Shown: positions 1 through 9,312 of the stretch, piece after piece | How positions within the stretch are numbered: position 1 is the stretch's first letter | Layout of the letters: each line of letters begins with the position of its first letter | Source: Chrysogorgia sp. JL179-B06 | Lineage: Eukaryota > Cnidaria > Anthozoa > Scleralcyonacea > Chrysogorgiidae | DNA: 64,000 nt | NCBI GenBank assembly: GCA_035772405.1 | Contig: JAYKKM010000123.1 | Coordinates: 2,739,001-2,803,000 of the forward strand | Direction: 5' to 3' | The notes under the pieces: generated by a model | The model's database searches: none | What the model was told of the DNA's origin: nothing | What the model saw: the letters and a program-made list of their open reading frames with translations, nothing else | Position numbers and translations under genes: made by a program

Positions 1-1107
1 ACATCGACATCCCCAAAACAAAGGGTAACACTTGTTTGGTACCCTCTAGTCTCCATCTTTCTATTCGACTTTAAGAGTTCGAACGCGAAATCATGGTTTC
101 TTAACAACCTTTCGAGACTACTACTCGAGAGACTGGTGGTAAAACTAGCAGGTGAGACTGTGTACGACAACAGTGGTGAGAGCGTAATCGGTACGTATAA
201 AGACCTCTGGAAATCTAGCAGTGAGCGAGACCAGATGGTCGAATATGGTATAGCAAACGAGAACCTTCGAAAGTTAATCTCAAAGGACGACAGCGGTGCA
301 GCCAGTGGAGACACACAAAAAGTTAGTGATGGTCTGATGTTCTCCGTCCATGACACTAAACAAAAGATTCAAATCGACAAGATTCTAGAAGATCATGGTC
401 TATATGCACCATACAACATGAACAACAATTTCAGGTATATAATCACACTCCCTAAAGCGTCTGATATCATGGTGGCTCAATCTGGATCAGCTGTGGCTGG
501 CTATACGTTAGAGAACCTCGAATTAGAGTACGAAACTATCGAGAGTCAAGAGATTGCTGATGAAGTATCGTCTCTATACGCATCCGGTAGGTCTCTATCA
601 TACGAACACGTCACACTGATGAAGACTGTGGAGTGGGACAAAGGAATCACACTCGTAAACGAGAATATTAACCTGCCGAGAAAATCTATGAAAGCTGTCG
701 TTCTACTCTTCACAAATAAAACAAGAACTGATAGTGAAGACTTCGTCTACCCAAACATAGAGTCAGTCAAACTCACCATAGAAGGCGTACCAAATATGGT
801 ATACAGTCAAGGAATACCAAAATCAAGACTATGGGGAGAAGCGAAAAGACTATTTGGACAACTAGACTATGACCATATGACTGTCCAAAAGTTTTACAAA
901 GACGGTTTCGCTTTGGTCGTTGACCTTAGGTCTATCGAAGACAACGATAAGGTTGCAACTGGAAAGAAGATCGTGAACACCCAGTCAGGAATACTGATGG
1001 AAATCACTAAAGAAGCCACAACAGCGAACGTCATGTGTAGAATATTCGTGATATCCGACGGTCTTGTAAACCTCATCAACAATGATCTACAATCAATACA
1101 GTACTAA
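1..1107 (+). CDS. Partial major capsid-like protein (double jelly-roll type), 5' end outside window
   Basis: The frame is open from base 1 to a TAA at 1105-1107 (368 visible residues), so the GTG at 136 is only an arbitrary in-window start and the real start lies to the left. The protein has no signal peptide or membrane segment and is rich in beta-prone stretches. Features I associate with capsid-like proteins in Polinton-like elements of cnidarian genomes are a conserved-looking block at visible residues 44-100, an NENINLPRKSM segment near 220 and a VYSQG segment near 265. This is recognition by pattern, not by a search. It is followed at once by a packaging ATPase, the usual partner of such a capsid gene in Polintons, Polinton-like viruses and related double-stranded DNA viruses. 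There are no internal stops, so the copy is young or constrained. Alternatives are another structural protein of the same element. Confidence 0.55.
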   Translation, partial: TSTSPKQRVTLVWYPLVSIFLFDFKSSNAKSWFLNNLSRLLLERLVVKLAGETVYDNSGESVIGTYKDLWKSSSERDQMVEYGIANENLRKLISKDDSGAASGDTQKVSDGLMFSVHDTKQKIQIDKILEDHGLYAPYNMNNNFRYIITLPKASDIMVAQSGSAVAGYTLENLELEYETIESQEIADEVSSLYASGRSLSYEHVTLMKTVEWDKGITLVNENINLPRKSMKAVVLLFTNKTRTDSEDFVYPNIESVKLTIEGVPNMVYSQGIPKSRLWGEAKRLFGQLDYDHMTVQKFYKDGFALVVDLRSIEDNDKVATGKKIVNTQSGILMEITKEATTANVMCRIFVISDGLVNLINNDLQSIQY

Positions 1108-1756
1108 ACATATAGTATTCTATATGAAAACACCTTTCAACATGCTAATTGTTGGTATGACAGCCTGTGGTAAAACGTACCACCTCTTGGATATGATAGA
1201 GAAAGACTACATGAATCACTTCGATTTCATCATTCTTATGTGTCCAACATTTGAATGGAACAAAACGTACACAGAGTGGAAATACTTGAGAGACCCAAAC
1301 TTCATAGCTATTCAGTGTGAGCAGGACAAGGTAGACGTAATTCTTAAATACGTGACTGACATTTATAAAGGCACCAACTCACTAATAATATTAGACGATT
1401 GTGCTAGTGGGCAGGATGTTAAAAACAGAACAAGCGAACTAGTTAAACTAGCCTTTAGCGCTAGACACTACAACCTATCCACAATAGTCATAACACAACA
1501 ACTAACCTCAATTAGTAAACCATATCGTGAAAACATCTCAAAGTTAGTAACATTCTACAACCCTAACAGAAACGATATGAAAATTATCGTAGACGATTAT
1601 CTCAACGGAGTTGATAAAGCGGAGATTCAGAAAATAATAAAACAGTTGAAAGACAACGAGTACGCAATATTGGAGATATTTCTAAGACACTCGTACGAAA
1701 TAGTTATTCCGCAAAAACAAAACACATCGTATAGTATAGGACATGCCAAAACGTAA
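1082..1756 (+). CDS. A32/FtsK-HerA-type DNA packaging ATPase
   Basis: This is a P-loop NTPase of 224 residues. Walker A is GMTACGKT at residues 25-32, Walker B is SLIILDD at 100-106, and a polar TQQ strand end follows at 138-140, with a basic SARHYN stretch just before it. These are the marks of the viral genome-packaging ATPases related to vaccinia A32 and found in Polintons, which drive DNA into a preformed capsid. The length is typical for a minimal A32-like protein. The ATG at 1082 overlaps the capsid-like frame by 26 bases. A second in-frame ATG at 1124 (residue 15), only a few residues before the core strand, would remove the overlap and is equally plausible. The 3' end overlaps the next frame by 14 bases. 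No integrase, polymerase or protease is in the window; they may lie to the left. Confidence 0.78.
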   Translation: MIYNQYSTKHIVFYMKTPFNMLIVGMTACGKTYHLLDMIEKDYMNHFDFIILMCPTFEWNKTYTEWKYLRDPNFIAIQCEQDKVDVILKYVTDIYKGTNSLIILDDCASGQDVKNRTSELVKLAFSARHYNLSTIVITQQLTSISKPYRENISKLVTFYNPNRNDMKIIVDDYLNGVDKAEIQKIIKQLKDNEYAILEIFLRHSYEIVIPQKQNTSYSIGHAKT

Positions 1757-2291
1757 GACAAAAAATACTGATACAATTGATGAACTAATTGAAGACATAC
1801 GAGAAGCAGAACAGGAAGTGATCGACGAGTCACAAACCAACATACCACAAGCCGACGACACTCCACAAACTGATGTAGACAAGAAACGAGACGAACTGAG
1901 AAGACTCTCAGAGGATGGTGAGATAGATAAATCCACCACTTATCTCAAAAAGGCTTCAGATAAAGTCATCAACAAGATCTACGAAGAATGGGAGGTAAAA
2001 AGAATGGAGAAAGCGAACGTGTTTCTCTGTGACCTTTTAATAAGCAAGTTCGCTCACGCGTTAGGAGGGTTCAACGCTATTGAATCACCTGAAAAGCTAG
2101 AAAAAGAGTTGATCACTGATCAACTACTTAAAAGAGATGTAGAGAAGTTCATATCATACGTATCCCCCTACCTCCCTTGTTTAGGGTTGTTATCGGGTGG
2201 ACTAACAACTAGTAAACACGTATTTAGCCATATGTCTAGAGGGGAAATCCCCGAGGGGGAACCCCCGAATGAAGCACAATTACAATGTTAG
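1743..2291 (+). CDS. Conserved-context protein of unknown function (virus-like cluster gene 3)
   Basis: An intact frame of 182 residues whose ATG lies 14 bases inside the ATPase gene. The N-terminal 60 residues are highly charged with acidic runs and many Asp/Glu/Gln and look disordered. The middle, about residues 60-135, is predicted helical with alternating charge. A small hydrophobic stretch with PYLPCLGLLSGG sits near 145-155. I do not recognise a family. By position behind capsid and ATPase genes it could be a minor structural or assembly protein, but that is inference from order alone. Its last codons contain two back-to-back G/C palindromes (2241-2265), so codon choice there is probably constrained at the nucleic-acid level. 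It overlaps the following frame by 23 bases. Confidence 0.5.
   Translation: MPKRKTKNTDTIDELIEDIREAEQEVIDESQTNIPQADDTPQTDVDKKRDELRRLSEDGEIDKSTTYLKKASDKVINKIYEEWEVKRMEKANVFLCDLLISKFAHALGGFNAIESPEKLEKELITDQLLKRDVEKFISYVSPYLPCLGLLSGGLTTSKHVFSHMSRGEIPEGEPPNEAQLQC
2241..2265. repeat. Two adjacent G/C palindromes at the gene 3/gene 4 junction
   Basis: GGGGAAATCCCC (2241-2252) is followed after two bases by GGGGGAACCCCC. Each can fold into a short hairpin with a tiny loop. They sit just before the gene 4 ATG at 2269 and inside the gene 3 coding sequence. A role in transcript processing, start selection or replication is possible but not shown. Confidence 0.6.
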
Positions 2292-2691
2292 CGAGTCGAA
2301 AACGATGTATCACACTACTATGTTCTTCAAGACGGAATGTGTGACAAACGACACAGCTGTGTCACTTTTTCCGGATACATTGACTTTTGGGAAACCGTCC
2401 TGGTGTAGCCGTGTTCTACACTACTCTCCAGGGCTCCAGCGCTCATACACAGTAATGAGCACTGGAGCCATGGAGAGTAGCGTAGAACGTTTGGAATCAG
2501 TAGAGGAAAAGATAGCGAGACACGACAAATATTTGTTATTCACCTATCAGATTAGAAAGCTCAAACGACAACTATTCGCTAAGAATCGCTTAGAGCGTAA
2601 GGAAATAGACGAGGAGTTTAAACATTCTGTACTTGGGAAAAGGATGGCCAGTTGTAAAAGAGAGTTGCAGCTTCTACGCGCTAGTGCTTGA
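2269..2691 (+). CDS. Small coiled-coil protein of unknown function (virus-like cluster gene 4)
   Basis: A frame of 140 residues ending in TGA at 2689-2691. The C-terminal half, from about residue 68, is lysine/arginine/glutamate-rich with heptad-like spacing (ESSVERLESVEEKIARHDKY and onward) and is likely coiled coil. The N-terminal 60 residues are of low coding quality and overlie two strong palindromes (2350-2363 and 2415-2486). In-frame ATGs at 2455 and 2470, the first opening the right arm of the larger hairpin, are therefore good alternative starts. They would give a 78- or 73-residue coiled-coil protein. No family is recognised. It is the last frame of the cluster; nothing coding follows on either strand. 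Confidence 0.4.
   Translation: MKHNYNVSESKTMYHTTMFFKTECVTNDTAVSLFPDTLTFGKPSWCSRVLHYSPGLQRSYTVMSTGAMESSVERLESVEEKIARHDKYLLFTYQIRKLKRQLFAKNRLERKEIDEEFKHSVLGKRMASCKRELQLLRASA
2350..2363. repeat. Perfect 14-bp palindrome
   Basis: GACACAGCTGTGTC reads the same on both strands and lies within gene 4. Short GTGAC/GTCAC arms at 2341 and 2361 extend the symmetry. Confidence 0.6.
2415..2486. repeat. Long hairpin: 32-bp arms, 8-base loop
   Basis: Bases 2415-2446 are the reverse complement of 2455-2486 with three mismatches, leaving a loop of eight bases. The stem length and small loop resemble a microRNA precursor or a structured viral DNA or RNA element. It falls in the poorly coding first half of gene 4, and its right arm begins with an in-frame ATG. 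No expression evidence is available here. Confidence 0.65.
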
Positions 2692-2992
2692 AAAACTATT
2701 CCTGGAAACGCGTGACGGTTCCCGAGTTTAATTTACTTAACGAATTTCATTTCGTATCGTTTTAGTAGTCTCGAAAGTGGGGTTAACAGCGAACTTTTTC
2801 AATTTTGATTGCGAAGCATGAAAAAATGGAAAAATGCGCTGGTAGCCCCACTTTCTATACTACTATATTTGATGCCCTGAAAGTTATTCTATGCATATCT
2901 TTAGTTTCAATCTTTTCCGAAATATCCATGGGCACTTTTCGAGATTGAAATTTGCATTTTCGCCACCTTTCAAGAAACCGTAGGGAGCCACC
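2692..2992. other. Non-coding tail behind virus-like cluster, with an inverted repeat and a solo MITE end
   Basis: No reading frame of note. An imperfect inverted repeat of about 28-base arms (2763-2791 and 2838-2865, core AAAGTGGGG / CCCCACTTT) lies roughly 70 bases behind gene 4. It may be a transcript-end structure or part of an element terminus. Bases 2958-2992 match the right end of the MITE at 3701-4367 (ending GGAGCCACC before TTAA), so a fragment of that family abuts here. Confidence 0.45.
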
Positions 2993-2996
2993 TTAA

Positions 2997-3696
2997 GTGC
3001 CTATACAGCCTTTCGTTTTTTTAGTTATCTGTATAGAGGATCAAAAAATAGCTGATAAGTTATTTTACAGTTTTTGATTTGAACTTTTCGTTTAGAAGAT
3101 TTTTGCATCCAAATTAAGAAATGTAAGCAAATTCCGATTAAAAACCGAAAACGTATTTCGGCCAATTCTGGAGTCTGGAAACTAGGTTGTGACGTCATTT
3201 GAGAGATGAGTCCAGGATCTTCCCAGCTGCGTAGACAAACGAGCTCGATTCCCAGATTATACTATAACATTTATCGTTTATGTTGAACTATTCAATCATG
3301 CCAGACAGATACGAAGTGTATGGATGTTCTAATGAAGCGAATTTTAAAGAAAAATATCTGCCCATCGTATTCTTTACTTGAACGATACTTTATTTGCACG
3401 ATTCCTTACTTGAACGATACGCGGACAGTAAAGATGAATATTACATAGATAATTTGCACTGTGTTTAATACAGGTGTTTACAAGTTCCCCAAGGCAAAAC
3501 ACACATTCGTCTCTTAATTAAATGACGTCACAGTGTGGCTCGTTCGAGGCCTTTCTAATTTGCAGCTTTTTGATATAAATAGCAATGTATAAAGAGTGAT
3601 ATCTTCCAAACGAAAAGTCCAAATAAAAAACTGTAAATTAACTTATCAGTTTCTTTTTCATCCTCTATACAGATAACTAAAAAACGAAAGGGCACT
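2997..3696. mobile_element. TTAA-flanked foldback MITE (family B)
   Basis: The element is bounded by TTAA at 2993-2996 and 3697-3700. Its ends are inverted repeats (GTGCC... at the left, ...GGCACT at the right) that continue inward for roughly 200 bases through CTTTCGTTTTTT, AGTTATCTGTATAGAGGAT and ACTTTTCGTTT to a shared GTGACGTCATTT. No coding capacity. The TTAA target is that of piggyBac-type (or Kolobok) transposases, which would have to be supplied in trans. Confidence 0.75.
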
Positions 3697-3700
3697 TTAA

Positions 3701-4367
3701 GGTGGCTCCATACAGTTTCTTGAATCGTGGAAAACATGTTTCAGACCAAAAATCTTGTATATTGATATTTTGTTAGATGAATGAAACTAAGTGTCGTGTA
3801 TAGAACAATATTTTTAGAATCATAAACTGTAACGAGAAAGTGCTTAACTATGGTTGCTATGGCAATAATGACGTTTCAAAATGGCCACTAATTCGCGTTT
3901 AAACTAGTTTAATTGAAAAATAACGTCGGTGACCCTCAACTTTTATTTTGTTAAAAATGTTCTTCTAGTATGAGTAATCAATAGGCCAATTTAAAAAAAA
4001 TTCTGTAGATGCAAAATTTTTTTATCAAAAATAATCATGTTTTTTTTGGATTTGATAAATTTTGGATCTACAGAATTTTTTTTTAATTGGCATATTTATT
4101 ACCTATACCAGAGGGTAACGTTTAGTACAATAAAAACGGGGGTCAGCGACGTTGTTTTCAAATTAAACTAGTTTAAACGCGAATTAGCGGCCATTTTGAA
4201 ACGTCATTATTGTCATGAAACCACACTTTTTCGTTACAGTTTCTGATTTTCAAAATGTTATTCTATACAAGACAGTTATTTTCATTCTTCTAACAAAATA
4301 TAAATGTACAAGATTTTGGGTCTAAAACATGTGTTTTCCACTTTTCAAGAAACTGTACGGAGCCACC
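3701..4367. mobile_element. TTAA-flanked foldback MITE (family A)
   Basis: TTAA at 3697-3700 and 4368-4371 enclose near-symmetric arms of about 300 bases. The ends are GGTGGCTCC and GGAGCCACC; inside, both arms carry AAACTAGTTTAA and TTCTGTAGAT blocks with the fold centre near 4030. It shares the TTAA at 3697 with the adjoining family B element, so one of the two inserted exactly at the border of the other. Confidence 0.8.
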
Positions 4368-4371
4368 TTAA

Positions 4372-4757
4372 CTGACCGTGACGCGCATCACGCTCGGTCG
4401 GCTATATATTTATCGAAGCACAAAATTCACTTGGTGAACTCATCCGTATATATCTTGTCAATCCTTGATATAAATTATTCATTTTGTCTTTAAATTGAAA
4501 GAAGATGTACCTTAGAAAGTAATTATTATTTCTGTATTTTTCACAAAATTCAACGTTTTCTTGACTTTCGTTTAGAATTATGTAAGCCTTGACTGAGCGA
4601 AGTGTGGAAGACCAAGTGACGAGGTTCAATAAAAAAAATCAGGTTCTGCGTGGACGTATTTGGATTGTGGATGAATAAGAAAGCCTCTATAGGGTTTTCT
4701 GAGGAGACTCGGTGAATTTCCGGAGTATTTACCACGTCAAGTTGGCAACGAAGCACT
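4372..4757. other. Intergenic, no gene seen
   Basis: Only short frames without coding character. A small inverted repeat GACCG/CGGTC brackets CGTGACGCGCATCACG near 4374-4400. Confidence 0.4.
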
Positions 4758-4761
4758 TTAA

Positions 4762-5333
4762 AGTGGAACTGCGATCAAATTATTACCTATCGATATTTTT
4801 ACGCATTTATAAAGCAGAGCTGCTAAATATTACTCCGTCGAAACTGTTTTCCGATTCGACTATGGCAAGTATTATTTATCTGACTCCGAATTTGGAGTTA
4901 ATGTTATGTCCGCCATTAACGTTCATGTTCCTGACCAGCGTAACGAAGTGACGTCAGAATCTCAACGCCAAGACTCCACATGGATAATTCTTCAAGTAAA
5001 TCAAGGTCGTTTTTTCAAATTCTTCGTCTGAAAGGCTGGACATTTCATCTACTTCTCAAAGAAAACAAGAAAACAAGTAACCTTAACTGAAATTCAGGCG
5101 TAGCATTGAGAATCTGACGTCACAAACAATATTACCTTTGGAAATTGCGGGCTCACTTGGAACACGTTCTTAGTAATGGTGGCCTAAATAGTAGCGATCT
5201 CAGAGCTGAAAATACTTACTTCAAGATACCATTTTTTAGTTGTTTTTTTACATCGATCACATTCGACACTGAAATACTATTCTATGCTAAAGAAAATCTA
5301 AAAAATGGGGTGAATTTTAATCGTAGTGCCACT
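4762..5333. mobile_element. TTAA-flanked MITE (family C), full copy
   Basis: TTAA at 4758-4761 and 5334-5337 flank ends of the type AGTGGAACTGCGAT / ATCGTAGTGCCACT. No coding capacity. Other copies are at 15791-16226 and 23151-23590 (left-truncated), 40340-40908 (distant), 44534-45112 (inverted) and 52190-52522 (fragment). The left part of this copy also marks the left boundary of the tandem array that follows. Confidence 0.75.
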
Positions 5334-5496
5334 TTAATACTTTCCTACCCGGCCCAGTCAAAATCGGTCGTACAAGACTAATGGTTTATTAGATTTATCA
5401 CTCGTTGGTGAACGGAATACCCCAACAGGCTGGAAGCCCAATTGATAGGGGATTCCGAGGGCCTACGATTTAAGGTAGTTATAACTAATGAAGTCG

Positions 5497-5875
5497 TGAA
5501 TTGAAAAACACGGCACACGATAACGCAAGATTAAACATTGAAAATCGACAAGTGCCAGGCACACGAGATCCACCCACACACCAAATTTGATTTGATTTCA
5601 TAAACAACTCTGTGATTGTTGGCATTTTGAATTTTGAATGTTTCTCTAGGAAAATGAAAGTTTTTCAACCTACTTTATGATAATTATGCTAATTTATATT
5701 AACATAACATGTATTTTTCTGGAAATTTAAATGCATTGGTAAAAGCCGGTTTATTGGGCTTTCGGAATATGTATAGCTTTCGCAACAGTTATGGTTATTT
5801 ACAGAGATATCAATAGAACAAAGAGGTGGTTCAATTTTGGATATTTTTCAGCCGGAGAAGAAAGAGTTAATAAGC
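5497..5875. repeat. Interspersed repeat M, copy in unit 1
   Basis: A block from AAAAACACGGCACACG through AGCCGGTTTATTGGGC to GAAAGAGTTAA. It recurs in units 2 and 3 and, more diverged, alone at 59131-59510. This shows that the block is an older interspersed repeat caught up in the tandem unit. No coding capacity. Confidence 0.55.
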
Positions 5876-6485
5876 AATAACAGATAAATTGATAATAATC
5901 GAAGGAAAATCAGCGAAGTGTTAAATGTTGAATATATTAAAATGTTGAATATATTAAAATGTTAAATAATATATTAAATGTTGAATTGAAAATAAAAAAT
6001 GGCAAAGCAGTTTAACAAAGTAAAAATGGTCAGTGAGCAAAATGAGCCCTCTTCTCTGCAGCTCCCCCTACACCGCTCAACGGAGTAGAGGTCTATGTAA
6101 CAGAGACGTCTCTGCAGAGTCCCATCCACTCCATTCCTCCAGTACGGGAACTCCAACTAATAAACACATTACGCTTTCCTTCTATACACCACAAAGGCTC
6201 TACTTTCTATGTATGTGGGCGAAGATTTGTGAGAGCCAGTGAACCGAAATCACCATATTTAGAAAAATTGGCTTACATTTTGATATGTGTGTTCTTTAGC
6301 CGATTTAGAATGACGATTAAAAAATCAGAGCAAAATATAAAATTGATCAATGCGAAAAAATATCTGCCATGGTATATTAAGCAAATCAGCCGGGCTAACC
6401 GGCTGGCCCGGCTCACGTAAATAACCCCTTAACCAGATACATCCCAAGGGACATAGGCAGGGCCGTAGCTAACATGTTATAATTG

Positions 6486-6511
6486 CCCCCCCCCCCCCCC
6501 CCCCCCCCCCC
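6486..6511. repeat. Poly-C tract (26 bases)
   Basis: Uninterrupted run of C. Units 2 and 3 have different, shorter G/C-rich tracts near the same place, so this is a fast-changing homopolymer; its length may be affected by sequencing. Confidence 0.9.
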
Positions 6512-6693
6512 TTCCAATTCTTGCAATAATAGTTACAATACTTTGCTAACCGCAAAAACCGAACGACAAGGACAAAACCCATTTTTATCACAGTTATGGT
6601 AGTAACGGTGCTGCAATTTTACCCATATACTAAAACTATTACACAAAATGTGTAATTACTTCCAGTAGCTAGATTAAGTATAAGCCACAATTG

Positions 6694-6974
6694 TTATATA
6701 GTTAGTGTCAAAGTTCAATTTTTCTGTTTTCCGATTGGACAAAAGCGTATCACGTGCCGGTCCGCAAAACGTCGTGTTTACTGCATTGCTTTGGCAACGA
6801 GGCAACCGGTCCCTAACAGAACATTTATTGACCGGTCCACAATAGAATGGGTGCAGTGCGCATGCGCGTCAACCGTGAAGTTCCAAAGTTCATTTTATAG
6901 TTTTGCTGTTTTGAAATTTTAAAAAATGTCTGCTTGGTGAATTATTCATACTTTGACACCAATATACTATATAA
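6694..6974. mobile_element. MITE insertion in unit 1 (281 bp)
   Basis: Ends are inverted repeats, TTATATAGT...GTGTCAAAG and CTTTGACAC...ACTATATAA. Unit 2 lacks this stretch and reads straight through from the CACAATT to the TACAATATTCG flanks at about 17628-17640. No coding capacity. Confidence 0.65.
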
Positions 6975-6979
6975 CAAAA

Positions 6980-7084
6980 CACTTATTTACTGAGACCTCG
7001 GGAAAGCAGTTGCGCCTCGGGCAACAACGGCGGTCTCGGGTCCACAAAACACACTCGGTTTCCCTCGGTCTCAGTAAATAAGTG
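6980..7084. repeat. Hairpin repeat next to the MITE
   Basis: CACTTATTTACTGAGACC at the left is repeated inverted as GGTCTCAGTAAATAAGTG at the right around a C/G-rich centre with CTCGGG motifs. Absent from unit 2. The hairpin at 22371-22660 has a similar design with TTTACTG and CTTCGG motifs. Confidence 0.6.
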
Positions 7085-7833
7085 ATAATTACAATATTCG
7101 TCACACGACTTACGTTCAACTGACAAGTTTTCTGTTACCAGTACATCTAATGCACATTTAAACAATATATTTTGACATAATCTCTTAAAATAATCTTAAA
7201 GAAAACAGGTCCAATTTTCCGAATAGAACTGTGAATTTTCTAGCCTGCTGCGTAGCCGGCGGTTTTTTAGGGATTGGGGTTCGGAATGAGGCAAGGCGGA
7301 ATGCGGGTGAGGCGGAATGCGGGCGAGGCGGAATGCGGGCGAAGGGAGAGGGAAAAACCGCCTTCCAACGACAATTATCCTAATCTAATTAAAAACGGAT
7401 TAAAAACAACAAATCGTATGACTTTTTTGTAATATGATCATAACTCACTTTTGCGTGCAACAAATGCAAACCCCAAAGAAAAAGGCCAGTAACGGAAGAA
7501 AACAAAACGTTGCAAGTGCCAGCGATTTCTCTAGATTGTGCAATTAATCTTCACATTATTCTGAACGGGTTTCTAAACCGTGTGCGCGAAAAATACGGAA
7601 TGCCCATAAATTGTACAATTTTATTAAAACCCGTCTAGACGCAAACCTTCGCAAGACCCAACGGATAAAGAGAACACAAGCAGCAACTCTGCTGGCACCG
7701 CAAGATATAAGCGATTATTACCGTCCACTGTTTGTTCACCAAAAGTTTACCAACAAATTTGTATATTTATTTTTTGGCAATATGTATATTTATTTTTATG
7801 TACTGCGTCTCTTGTCGGTGCCGGACCCATTTA

Positions 7834-8607
7834 CAGTACCGGATTAACCATATGGCAGAAGTGGCATATGCCACGGGCCTCGCGCTTTTGGGGGCCTCGC
7901 GCTTTTAGGGGCCCCGCCCCTAAAAGAGCGGGCTCATAAAAGCACGAGGCCCCTAAATGCGCGGGGCCCCTAAATGCGCGAGGCCCTTAAAAGCTCTGGG
8001 GGCCCTAATAGACCGATCTTTTAGGGGGCCGCTCTTTAAGGTCCCCGCGCATTTAGGGGCCCGCGCATTTAGGGGCCCCGCGCATTTAGGGGCCCCGCGC
8101 ATTTAGGGGCCCCGCGCATTTAGGGGCCCCGCGCATTTAGGGGCCCCGCGCATTTAGGGGCCCCGCGCATTTAGGGGCCCCGCGCATTTAGGGGCCCGCG
8201 CATTTAGGGACCCCGCTCTTTTAGAGCCCCCCGGCCCCTCCGCGCTTTCTGATAGCCTTTTTTCTATTGGCTTCCAGCGCGGGGCCCAAACGAAAGTACA
8301 GGAGGTCCGATGATAAATTTTAGGGAGGTCCGATGGTAGCAGAAATTTACCGATCCCAACGTTCAAATTTTATAATAATTTATAAAATATATTATTATAT
8401 ATATTATTTTATATATTATTATTATATATTTATATATATATTTATTTATTATTTGTCTTTGGGGGGAGAAAACTGAAAACGATTTTTTTAAATCTTTTGT
8501 ATCTCTGAATTTATTTAGTTAGGTGTTCATAACGTTGGGGGAGGGGGGTCCGGGGGCCTCGCGCTAAAAATATGCCACAGGCCTCGCGCAACGTTAATCC
8601 AGCCCTG
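7834..8607. mobile_element. hAT MITE nested in the 3.5-kb transposon
   Basis: A perfect 8-base target duplication CCCATTTA (7826-7833 and 8608-8615) flanks ends CAGTACCGGATTAAC and GTTAATCCAGCCCTG, i.e. hAT-style inverted termini sharing GGATTAAC. Sub-terminal GGCATATGCCAC / ATATGCCACAGGCC are also inverted. It has no coding capacity. Much of the interior is a G/C-rich minisatellite. Confidence 0.85.
8040..8215. repeat. G/C-rich minisatellite (about 16-17-bp unit)
   Basis: About ten head-to-tail copies of GGGGCCCCGCGCATTTA, with inverted degenerate copies at 7880-8000 (CCTAAATGCGCGGGGCC). Because GGGGCCCC is itself palindromic, the array can fold extensively. It lies wholly inside the hAT MITE. 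Confidence 0.85.
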
Positions 8608-8775
8608 CCCATTTATGAAGTGTAATTATGACTGCTGATTTTATCAAACACGGCAATCAATTCTCGTTGACTCTCTCATTGATTCATTGAATGCACTCTC
8701 ATCAACTTCTTCATGTAACCAGCTTCCAGCTTATATTTTGATCAGAGTCAGGCGCACGGGCAACATTTTGAAGGG

Positions 8776-8791
8776 GGGGGGGGGGGGGGCT
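8776..8791. repeat. Poly-G tract in a dispersed repeat
   Basis: The G run lies before CTGAGCATAACTTGCCCGAAT; a similar run-plus-flank (CTGAACATAACTTACCCGAAT) occurs at 61116-61165, so both belong to one dispersed repeat with an internal G homopolymer. Confidence 0.6.
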
Positions 8792-9312
8792 GAGCATAAC
8801 TTGCCCGAATAAATGATGACGTCATATTGCTAAGCACGTTTTTCATTAATGTATATGAACATGCATTGAAAACGTGTACATTAGGGGGTGCGGGGGCATG
8901 CTCCCCCGAGAAAATTTTTGAATTTTTGATTCCCTGAAAGTGTATTTCCTGCAATTTGAGGGCACTTTTCTCGTTTTTGCAACCGCGGCAGTATGCAGGA
9001 TTCGAAGTATTTAATTACCGTTAAAGTAACACAGATTTTCCAAATTTAGACCGCGTGGATATCTCCCGCAACGCGCATAGGGAATGCGTTGCACGACGGC
9101 AGAAGAGAAGGAAGTAAAAGCAAAATGTATTAGGTATATTCAAGTTGAATATACGTGATTTATACGTTTAGACAACGCCCGGACCAAGGCCTGGCTATAT
9201 GCCACTTTTAACCATTGCTAAACGATGAACAACAATGAAATACCAGATTTCCCTCATTCCAACGATATATTAGCGCGTTGTATTTGAACGGGAGTCTCGT
9301 ATTCTCGTTTCA

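Noticed and set aside
1..2691. Bacterial contamination explaining overlapping genes
   Set aside because: No ribosome-binding sites are evident, the ATPase is of the viral A32 type, and the cluster passes directly into the same kind of MITE-rich sequence as the rest of the window.
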